This document shows, piece by piece, positions 11,201 through 15,926 of a stretch of 25,823 nt of DNA. Within the stretch, counting starts at the first letter, position 1, and the number at the start of each line of letters is the position of its first letter. The notes beneath the pieces are model-generated. The model saw only the letters and a program-made list of their open reading frames with translations. It searched no databases and was not told the origin of the DNA. The translations under genes were made by a program, and so were the position numbers. The DNA comes from a virus: positions 6,674-32,496 of the IMG/VR virus record IMGVR_UViG_3300030328_003178, one strand, 5' to 3'.

Positions 11201-12735
11201 CGTGGGAGTTTTTACGTCTTAATCAAACGCCGGACCCGGATTACAGCACTATTGGAAATTTTGATATAGCAAGTTCACAAACTACCGGAGACTTCGCTTC
11301 TTCTGCAAACGTTATAGATAGAATAAAGTTTTCAGATGGAGATGTACCAGGCACAGCTCAAGAATATCAAATAAATAATATACAACTTACAGATTCAAGA
11401 AAAGTATTTTTAGGTGGTTCTGCTGGGTCTTGGAATTTTGATCAATTTAATACGTCTATAAATAATTATGTTTATTGGAAAACAGCAACTGATTCATCTC
11501 CTGAGGAATGCTTAGTATTTAACAATTGCCCAGCTGTTAATTATTATGGTGATAAATTTGGATTTATAAATGTAAACCAACAAATTGATAAAACTATAAA
11601 TCAATTTGAGCAATATAAAATAAAGTTCACACACAGTATATCTGAAAATAGCACTGCAAAATTAGCAATATATTATTATAACAGCAAAGGTTTTGGTTTT
11701 AAAATAAGTGATATTGATGACACCACGGGTACTATTACGGGTAAATTTGACTTACAAGGTAATAAAATAAGAGAAGTTGGTTTTAATCCACTTCAACCTT
11801 TAATTGTAACAATTGGTGAATTAGATTCAACAGGACAACCAGTGGAAGGTTCTACATGGAGTAATGTTAACGAATTTGATAGTACTTATGAAGCTGATTT
11901 AGTAAACTCTTTTGTGATAGCGGTACAAGGTGATGAAACGCAAAGAATAGATGGTACTATAGATAATATATCAATGCAGCAAGCCTTCACGATGTCTTAC
12001 GAAGATGATAAAACAGTGACTTTTAGCGAAACAGTTAATGGCTGGACTAGTTTCAAGTCTTTTATACCAGAAAATGGCTTGAGTTTATCTAAAAAATATT
12101 TCACATTTAAAGAGGGTGGATTATACCAACACTATGTGCCAAAACAAGGTAATTCATTAGGCGAGTATATTGATGGTAATTTTGTAGAGTACGAACCTAA
12201 AGAAGCTAATAATTATAATATATTTTATGGTGTAATTGGCCCACAATCTTACTCTAGTATAACAGCTGTTTTAAATCAAGAACCTTCTATAGTGAAAACA
12301 TTTAACACCTTAAATTATGAGGGTACTCAGGCTCATATTTTAAAGCCTTCAACGGTTTACAAAGACGGTCTTATTGTAAAATCAGAAAACGACTTAACTA
12401 ATACAAACAATGCTATAACGCTTGGTCTTGGCAATCTACCTGGATGGTCATGTGAAGATATTAAAACTGATCTAGACGTTGGAACTGTTAGCGAGTTCAT
12501 TAAAAAAGAGGGTAAGTGGTTTAACTTTATAAAAGGTAAATCTAATACTGATATTATAAACACAAACTTATTTAGCGTGCAGGGACTTGGATTTATAGAC
12601 TCTATAGAAATAATACCTGATGAACCAGAAGTAGGTGTAAATAATCTTGATGGAAATGCCGAAGCGATTGGAGGTTCTATTCCAGGGGGTACCGCTGGGG
12701 GCAATGGTAATACTAATGGTAATGGTGGTTATTAA
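2296..12735 (+). CDS. Giant tail-region virion protein (stabilisation/muzzle-like), 3479 aa
   Basis: This gene spans 40 percent of the window. The N-terminus carries GKMNKDLDERLVPNGQYR (11-28) and repeated LYWF/LLFWTD-type strands (about 70-140). This is the hallmark start of a family annotated in marine and crAss-like phages as tail stabilisation protein, probably a beta-propeller-rich tail hub or muzzle (family recalled, not searched). A second conserved block lies at about 1739-1850 (NTDLVTFCEDK, GEYGIATNPESF, GMNDWFRDN). The conserved C-terminal block is about 3234-3455 (SFKSFIPENGLS, FNTLNYEGTQ, KEGKWFNFIKGK), followed by a Gly/Asn-rich tail (3459-3479). The stretch about 1890-3230 is rich in Trp, His, Gly, Asn and aromatic residues and includes beta-sandwich-like segments such as GTIDNISMQQ near 3220. 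It is probably a set of added receptor-facing or glycan-binding modules. There is no signal peptide or clear enzyme motif. The start lies 3 bases after the previous stop. I am confident it is virion structural and less so about its exact place. Confidence 0.65.
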   Translation: MPEIKNTFLQGKMNKDLDERLVPNGQYRHAMNVEVATAEDSDIGTVKNILGNHRVEELVGVGFVCVGSIADEKTNKLYWFISSYEKDVILEYDGVNDVALPVVVDLNAGNFKAVLKFSGNIITGINIIDNLLFWTDNNSEPKKINIDICKAGTDPSGDIHTQLEFKNGSFNGVTAELVSPSPLPTLVSGSDDIRYSDNGQYLWAEQKQIEKLFPKEIIDDITNNVIPFTYDTSEFDASNPYNIRHYRNGKFLGVKQVTVQGVDRDTGNPSWPFGNTIKSHLDDFIIGDVIFGDNLTIDLEERHITVVRPKPLNAPAVKINHSENSNSARNIPNLFETKFPRFSYRYKFRDGEYSTFAPFTVPVFNPKYPKDTSASKDTNIFYNKDNAYDIKEPYNKAMINSIHSIELTDFVSAKTPEDAIEIEILYKQEESSVIYSIGTIKHVDPEWHATSNHENAGASIGIGKASFPRAFQAEGGYTKGRYTVTTENIYAALPANQLLRPWDNVPKKALAQEITGNRIVYGNYVQNYDLNQNTQVSVGYSDRNNTFSNFETQALPSIKSQRNYQLGVVYCDKYGRETPVFTSDHAALNVPWQDGDGSKNASKSLQLNVSTPVSFPEWVDSLKFFIKESSNQYYNLIMDRAWVTKRTYELDNSEGHMWISFPSSDRNKISEEDYIILKKKVGTGEGQVAFENKFKVIDIKNEAPDAIKYELVTYSVIHNEPLSGSTSYNRLAGDKDNSLFRNGHRRPDREVDVLRCNKNMLVNHHTAAGPFEMLGQVPLHEDQETPGFGPIKTKDLYVSWSRISNNSEGDACSKKYKIIGGSLDATHGYTLRLANKITRIDADIAHVNGASDGDDAETNLLHPDLVFKVEKKQLKDSEDFSGKFFVKISKNQITDLIENGSPVSILDKFQVRSKTSIWYWQDYLGPSNSNYEYSTDDTSYGMTNYEGARISYAGDYQNWLHYTDTSNPPNNGWGNIAGDGTDTRTDGEMRVTDFATPWKNMRNNTSSFGPTFFIDSVHMAAGQSEASDYAKYCCVTWSGATAGQEKSAEDSSWSYPPFKTWITDFGDTTGFLTARKEKLNVGGDIRALRDIVQGKGGNRVRNKAMINQMWLDNNLISASPGLPENEDYDGLRIDGWVGPLQGVSRSTPQSDWHRGDNHVNGLEGLVTTSENHSKGPRRWFSGITGSKTDYGVGTDTKAYADNHDDVGRHFMHLSFFAPGKDLHDGNWNSLYHDDAVGMIYGPQGFGANLQGIWGGGVFTGEEENETFGDTTDPVEKYLHFPMEGNYDDSLNYLPETPGPGVGFGYDVKYRELHERQWDPTFNINGDDNNEIRDFIRNLHPGSKFRFNRVGTNSVIDDTVYTIKKVQIKKLYNHTSWRKPYNRHVLRANAVYTYLPSNGSEDEVYRSVEEQAMYWLDSVPNGGLPGTQNANGADQKAGVGQYPNEGLTQKITDFGASHNRRVCYIIELDKNPADSSSSMGHPLSQKVGGKDALSADFHNGDYTDIEFLDPVQDYLLSDLSKFPAIWELDPKKQEVDLDIYYEASSNIPVNINKDTNELFAPIGCKVEIVDSPTTSASTLLSWDNHTMILDPGFPQGTSGTEIDYSGRSFKFTRQDGSYTIAEAGAQDLSGVTTGLRTKIVIREDIGEVISSGLAWSNCFSFGNGIESNRVKDDFNEPFITNGVKASTTIQETYQEERRKNGLIYSGIYNSNSGVNDLNQFIMAEKITKDLNPTYGSIQKLFSRNTDLVTFCEDKVLKVLANKDAVFNADGNPQLTANENVLGQTIPFVGEYGIATNPESFASESYRAYFTDKQRGAVLRLSKDGLTPISKAGMNDWFRDNLSRYHSLIGTYDSYKEGYNLTLSNVPEFSENFILDSYLDTGEALEAYTLGSLSLVSNPGIANGVSLHYIFEQSKVNSYSTPVNAFDWPAFTQASYDLTATISVIHHVEMLAGDIKPAVPEILPGSQQTQSNWEVIATNPATGQQQSFTGYGPTSAAAEQNAINAGYTEGIQTTNFVPATYTSSLPESGSGVSGRFWHANFETWSQNIWGNDYLNAGNPGSMHIDPFIHGYIRRNHGGSYGYVNEFQSTPGTAPLNAKTWGTWYSQDPAVEKLLHFGTQGTNGTYVSNCITRNQSTSNIMFDRVLNDDAFIETYLIGSQLYYNSVLIPASNVGGLNYNIGNPLTSNSNLPPNFPLTFGQTDTASGILHRKVYNGDEIHVEIELKCFPTYVLPGDPDYPGSYPTQYLGFGQNYIIPKIELRDGANEIDSNKIWKEDAVGVGGQWYNGMKNPMSSPGGSSFEYVHTDGDSASGGNGTFEFSGFSRPSGTNYYADSNSVTFPNTNTINGLRWAHSQNRPAPHETTDSKTVIIKASWKFIDPDQQKSFGPKKNGVDHIRTRAVVDYLRVRLSLPRGGPPGGYWVNNTYSSGTTPYKQMAYPLVEVKNMKITKAFGVDTSSVQPNYDPFTGIETTSQYPYGQHAVDAIPPVKVPAWTEVIHHGLTSSWNHPDSHGFWWSRLPGKFGQTYNRVEITQQSKNVNNISQPPNVPVKYSVPYDWDHSLNPNPAYLNLGQGDAPRINDTAHNNYGHNGSAHQPTGIGAHGLVFNRKSETNNNYDRSNTSSAPALVTYNEQYFHASSNASGSTHLIYDLPSGSHWNSSAGNNWYLVDVEFDNTYGDGVPANPGNPDLKTEYSQLVWPNTRVMVLGVADHTNFNYINGVDINSEYGVGYFDGSGNANNPSDNYLHVGLVPTERTEYGRNDGSGDNKVVLRGIFKIDSSSNVMTQGPSWATYGKASNQFALRVYNANNGLRINRIIAKRLSHPSYLSTWASTSGTAEKWALNDGIGNTNTMVHMFQKKHIYFQRPGLCWQVPADKNDGQYFWTQEFGTANTSQPPTVSNKGWELRFTVNNNPRTDNFSGKLKGYITIDDGSGDHEGLYFEDIQHEGDYLIKFNFDGNKNNYNPSTVAAGLDPEPWEFLRLNQTPDPDYSTIGNFDIASSQTTGDFASSANVIDRIKFSDGDVPGTAQEYQINNIQLTDSRKVFLGGSAGSWNFDQFNTSINNYVYWKTATDSSPEECLVFNNCPAVNYYGDKFGFINVNQQIDKTINQFEQYKIKFTHSISENSTAKLAIYYYNSKGFGFKISDIDDTTGTITGKFDLQGNKIREVGFNPLQPLIVTIGELDSTGQPVEGSTWSNVNEFDSTYEADLVNSFVIAVQGDETQRIDGTIDNISMQQAFTMSYEDDKTVTFSETVNGWTSFKSFIPENGLSLSKKYFTFKEGGLYQHYVPKQGNSLGEYIDGNFVEYEPKEANNYNIFYGVIGPQSYSSITAVLNQEPSIVKTFNTLNYEGTQAHILKPSTVYKDGLIVKSENDLTNTNNAITLGLGNLPGWSCEDIKTDLDVGTVSEFIKKEGKWFNFIKGKSNTDIINTNLFSVQGLGFIDSIEIIPDEPEVGVNNLDGNAEAIGGSIPGGTAGGNGNTNGNGGY

Positions 12736-12747
12736 TAAAAAAATATT

Positions 12748-13980
12748 ATGAAAATAAATTCTTTTCAAATAGACACTTCTGAAATGTCTCACTTAGAGCA
12801 AGATAGAAAATTTACTGTTAACGGTGAAGTAGGAGCCACATTCACGATAATAGCTTTACAAAATCCAAGTAGCTCTTCTGCTCATACCTTGTATTATGAT
12901 TTTACAAACAGTGCGTTTGAAAGCGGTCACAATGATCAACATAACAATTTAACTGTAACTCTTACATCAAGAGTATATAGAGGCGATATTAAATTCCCAT
13001 CTGGCGGTGGAACTTTTGTTATTAAATTAATAACGGCAAACGGCACTACGACAAGTAGTGTAAATTCAAATGTTATAAGTAGATCTATATCAAAATTATC
13101 AACTATAACTACATTAACTTTTCAAGCAGAAACTAGTAATACTAACAGCTACGAAACTTTTCCAAGTACAACTTCTACAGGAATCTCTAACTCAAGTGGT
13201 TCTGTTAGTTTTGATTGGGCTATAACTAATAAAAAGACCGATGCTAATGGTTTTGGTTTGTTACAGAATACCAGTTCTGCATTTGACTTTGATCTCACGC
13301 AAGAAAGCTCGATTGTACCTAAAATACAAAACGCTTGGTATTTTAAAGCAACTGATACTGTTGATGGTGCTATAACATCGGCAACGCAATTTAAAGTTGA
13401 TGATTTAACAGATATATCTGTGGGAATGGCAATTACAGGTGTAAGTTCAGGAAGTTTAACTGGAGAACCTTTTATAACAAGTATAGACACTGGAACTAAA
13501 ACAATTACTATTAATTCAGCGCAAACTTTTGCAGATGGCATAACGCTAACATTTAAAGCATATGGAATTGATAATATTCAAAGTGCTATTGGAGCAAGAT
13601 TTACATTTAATGCAGTGACAGTTACTCCAACTGCACTAATTAAAGCAGTAAGAACTGATGTAAGTAGCGCTACCTCTATTGATTTAGTTGACACATATGG
13701 TATAGCTGGAGGTAATGTTGTTACTTATGTTGGTGTGGGTGTAGATAATAGTACTTCTAACAGAGTTACAGAAGTTACAACCGCAGATGTAGATGGTAGT
13801 AACGGTGTTATAGCTGTAGAAAAAGCTCAGTTATTAGCGCAAGGAGTGGTTCTTACTTTTGTGGGATCTTTTGCTGAAATAATGTTTAGTGGTAATATAA
13901 CAATAAATAGTTATCCAAACGCTAACAGAACAATAAACTTTGATATAGATAAATTTTTATCTGTAGGCGCAGCATCTTAA
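12748..13980 (+). CDS. Beta-rich virion protein with a duplicated module, 410 aa
   Basis: The protein is Thr/Ser/Val/Ile-rich with almost no helix-forming runs, as expected of a beta-sandwich tail or decoration protein. Residues about 1-200 form one region. Residues 209-271 and 304-373 are two related copies of a strand-rich module: compare ITSATQFKVDDLTDISVGM and QTFADGITLTFKAYG with SSATSIDLVDTYGIAGGNVV and QLLAQGVVLTFVGS. The C-terminus SGNITINSYPNANRTINFDI (381-400) is a motif I recall from uncultured marine phage virion proteins of unknown function. The ATG at 12748 follows a run of A bases with no Shine-Dalgarno sequence, 12 bases after the giant gene. It may build a tail appendage together with the giant protein and the small gene downstream; that is inferred from adjacency. 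No enzymatic motif is seen. Confidence 0.6.
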   Translation: MKINSFQIDTSEMSHLEQDRKFTVNGEVGATFTIIALQNPSSSSAHTLYYDFTNSAFESGHNDQHNNLTVTLTSRVYRGDIKFPSGGGTFVIKLITANGTTTSSVNSNVISRSISKLSTITTLTFQAETSNTNSYETFPSTTSTGISNSSGSVSFDWAITNKKTDANGFGLLQNTSSAFDFDLTQESSIVPKIQNAWYFKATDTVDGAITSATQFKVDDLTDISVGMAITGVSSGSLTGEPFITSIDTGTKTITINSAQTFADGITLTFKAYGIDNIQSAIGARFTFNAVTVTPTALIKAVRTDVSSATSIDLVDTYGIAGGNVVTYVGVGVDNSTSNRVTEVTTADVDGSNGVIAVEKAQLLAQGVVLTFVGSFAEIMFSGNITINSYPNANRTINFDIDKFLSVGAAS

Positions 13981-13992
13981 AAAAAATAAAAC

Positions 13993-14343
13993 ATGGCTAT
14001 AGTACAAGTAAATTTTAATAAAAAACCTAATTGTTCACTACAAGTTGGGGACAGAGCTTACGTTTCCTCTAAAATTAGTGATATTATTATAGGTGATCCA
14101 GCATATGCGGGTATTATAACAGAGGTAAATGGTAGTGGTGTAAAAATTAATAACACAGACGCACTTATTTTAGATCCAAATAACCCAAGTAATTCACCAC
14201 AGTTTTTTTCATTTGCGAAAGATATAGTTGCAAACGAATCTAGTTTAAAAGGATATTATGCAGATATCACTTTTAAAAATTATTCAAATAATTATGCGGA
14301 ATTATTCGCTATTAGCTCAGAAATAAACCCTAGTAGTAAATAA
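13993..14343 (+). CDS. Small conserved phage protein, probable virion component, 116 aa
   Basis: This is a compact, mostly beta protein. VNFNKKPNCSLQVGDRAYVS (6-25) and the glycine-containing turn at 39-50 (AGIITEVNGSGV, SH3-like in feel) are followed by FFSFAKDIVANESSLKGYYA (70-89) and AELFAISSEI (101-110). I recall this pattern (a 'VGD.AY' start, 'FFSKD...LKGYYAE' middle and 'KAELFAVSSEI' end) as a recurring hypothetical protein beside tail genes in marine phages, with no known function. The gene lies 12 bases after the 410-aa gene and ends the first gene block; a 44-base spacer follows. It is likely a small tail or tail-tip subunit, but nothing in the sequence proves a role. Confidence 0.55.
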   Translation: MAIVQVNFNKKPNCSLQVGDRAYVSSKISDIIIGDPAYAGIITEVNGSGVKINNTDALILDPNNPSNSPQFFSFAKDIVANESSLKGYYADITFKNYSNNYAELFAISSEINPSSK

Positions 14344-14387
14344 AGCACTAAAAGTGTGACTATATAAGTACACTTAAATTAAATTAA
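14344..14387 (+). promoter_or_regulatory. Inter-block spacer with candidate phage promoter word GTGACTATATAA and small stem-loop
   Basis: This 44-base gap separates the tail block from the internal-protein block. It holds GTGACTATATAA at 14356-14367, repeated exactly at 25070-25081 in the other inter-block spacer. The word resembles the SP6-family promoter core (GTGACACTATAG with two bases missing), so a single-subunit phage RNA polymerase promoter is a reasonable guess. AAGTGT (14352-14357) and ACACTT (14370-14375) form a 6-pair inverted repeat overlapping the word, and GCACT (45-49 of the same line) can compete for the same AGTGT. No T-run follows, so a terminator is unlikely. The A/T-rich bases 14374-14387 form the leader of the next gene. 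Confidence 0.4.
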
Positions 14388-14831
14388 ATGAATAACAACA
14401 TAAACTTTAGACCCTTTAAACAAGGGGACTATGAAACATGTGTCGAGTGGTGGAAGTGGTGGTGGAAACGCACTGGTTTAAACCCAGTTCAAAGAGCTTT
14501 ATTACCAAGCGATGATAGATGTTTTATGATAGAAAAAGATGGGGTACCAGTAGCGGCTTATTTTTTACTAGTATTTGAGTTTCGTTTAGTAGCTTTTACA
14601 ACATATCTAGTAACAAACCCAAATTATAAAGAAAAAGACAGAAGAGAAATAATAAAACTTTTAGTAACGAAAGTAGAAAAAGAAGCAGAAAAAATAGGTG
14701 TGATGCAGTTGTTTACTATCTGCATGAATGATCACATGACAAATATACACGATAGTTTAGATTGGATGTTAATACCAGTTCAAAATGAAGGTTTTAAATA
14801 TCTAACAAATAACTTTATAAAACAAAAATAA
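14388..14831 (+). CDS. GNAT-like acetyltransferase-fold phage protein, 147 aa
   Basis: The N-terminus NFRPFKQGDYETCVEWW (6-22) matches the opening strand and helix of GNAT-fold proteins (R-x-F/A-x-x-x-D-Y). It is followed by the central strands (FMIEKDGVPVAAYFLLV, 46-62; RLVAFTTYLVTNP, 66-78) and a long helix (EIIKLLVTKVEKEAEKIG, 87-104). The length suits a minimal GNAT. The acetyl-CoA pyrophosphate loop (Q/R-x-x-G-x-A/G) is not evident, so it may bind another ligand or be catalytically inert. The Trp cluster at residues 21-26 (five of six are Trp) is unusual. Similar small GNAT-like genes sit beside internal virion genes in T7-like and marine phages (recalled), where their role is unknown. 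The gene opens the second block after the putative promoter, and its stop is one base from the next ATG. Confidence 0.5.
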   Translation: MNNNINFRPFKQGDYETCVEWWKWWWKRTGLNPVQRALLPSDDRCFMIEKDGVPVAAYFLLVFEFRLVAFTTYLVTNPNYKEKDRREIIKLLVTKVEKEAEKIGVMQLFTICMNDHMTNIHDSLDWMLIPVQNEGFKYLTNNFIKQK

Positions 14832-14832
14832 T

Positions 14833-15924
14833 ATGGGAGATTTTTTTGGAAAGAGATCAAAAAGAAGGCAAACAGCAACGATGAACGAAATGAATCGAAT
14901 GATTCAAGAGCAAGTCGATCAGTTTGGACAAGAAAGAATTGAGGCTAAAGAAAAGGCTGCTAAAACTAGAGGTCAATATGAAGCTTTTCAATTTACAAAT
15001 CCTTTTGGCGACATGCAAAACGCTTACGGCGGATTGCAAACTGATTTTAGTAATCTAGCTGCTGGAGCAGAAAATCTATACGAAGGCATGGAAAACCGTT
15101 TTGAAGATATGACGGTAGATATGCGTGCTGCTGATTTCCAAGTACAACAAGGTCAACAGCAAAGAGCAAACATAATGCAAGGCTTAAGAGGAGCCGCTGG
15201 AACTAGTGGTGTTGCTGGTTTGGCACAAGCTATGGCTAATCAAGGTCAATTACAAACACAACAAATAGCAGCTGGTATTAGTCAACAAGAAAGACAAAAT
15301 CAAATGTTAGCCGCACGAGAAGGCGCTAGAATAGATGAGTTACAAAGAGGTGCTGGTATGCAATTACAACAAATGGAAATAGCAGGAGCACAGCAAGCTC
15401 GGGCGATGGGAGTATCAAGAGAAAATTTAGTAGCACAAGGAGCTTGGCAGGCTGACATGGCGCAAAGAGAGGGTGATGCGATGGTTCAAGCTGCTGAATT
15501 TGGTAGACAATCAACATTATTAGGCTTAGATTACAGTGAATTAGCTGGTGCCAACCAAGCTTACCAACAATCTTTAGCAAATCAGATGTCTGGTATGGGT
15601 ATGAAAGCAGATATGTATGGATCGCAGTCACAAAACAATATGTTCAGTACATTAGCAGGAACTGCTGCATCATTAGCAGGATCATACGTTGCTGGTGGTG
15701 GAACATTCCCCTCTGATAAAAGATTAAAGAAAAATATAAACAAAATTGGTAAATCACCTAGTGGATTAAACATATATAGCTTTGAATACAAAAACCCAAT
15801 ACACGGTGAGGGATTATTCCAAGGAGTAATGTCTGATGAAATTCCACAAGAAGCGGTTATTAATAACGGAGGATACGATATGGTTAACTATAATATGTTA
15901 GACGTAGAATTTAAACAAATATAA
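14833..15924 (+). CDS. Virion protein with C-terminal self-cleaving S74 chaperone domain, 363 aa
   Basis: Residues about 15-290 are rich in Gln, Ala, Met and Gly and largely helical, with heptad-like stretches (about 130-225), as in internal virion or needle-like proteins of podoviruses. Residues 294-363 match the intramolecular chaperone auto-processing domain (peptidase S74): SDKRLKKNINKIG at 294-306, then LFQGVMSDEIPQEAV (328-342) and the closing VNYNMLDV (351-358). The family's catalytic Ser-Lys dyad, Lys five residues after Ser, is present as S294 and K299. Autocleavage would occur just before S294, giving a mature protein of about 293 residues. S74 domains normally fold trimeric tailspikes and fibres; here the carrier looks like an internal or assembly protein. 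Three residues near 275-290 are consistent with a short hydrophobic Gly/Ala segment preceding the cleavage point. The next gene starts 2 bases after the stop. Confidence 0.75.
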   Translation: MGDFFGKRSKRRQTATMNEMNRMIQEQVDQFGQERIEAKEKAAKTRGQYEAFQFTNPFGDMQNAYGGLQTDFSNLAAGAENLYEGMENRFEDMTVDMRAADFQVQQGQQQRANIMQGLRGAAGTSGVAGLAQAMANQGQLQTQQIAAGISQQERQNQMLAAREGARIDELQRGAGMQLQQMEIAGAQQARAMGVSRENLVAQGAWQADMAQREGDAMVQAAEFGRQSTLLGLDYSELAGANQAYQQSLANQMSGMGMKADMYGSQSQNNMFSTLAGTAASLAGSYVAGGGTFPSDKRLKKNINKIGKSPSGLNIYSFEYKNPIHGEGLFQGVMSDEIPQEAVINNGGYDMVNYNMLDVEFKQI

Positions 15925-15926
15925 AT

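Noticed and set aside
7963-11985. Diversity-generating retroelement target in the giant protein
   Set aside because: No reverse transcriptase or template repeat is visible in the window, and I see no A-biased repeat pair.
14352-14375. Intrinsic terminator after the 116-aa gene
   Set aside because: The stem is only six A/T-rich pairs with a 12-base loop and no T-run follows.
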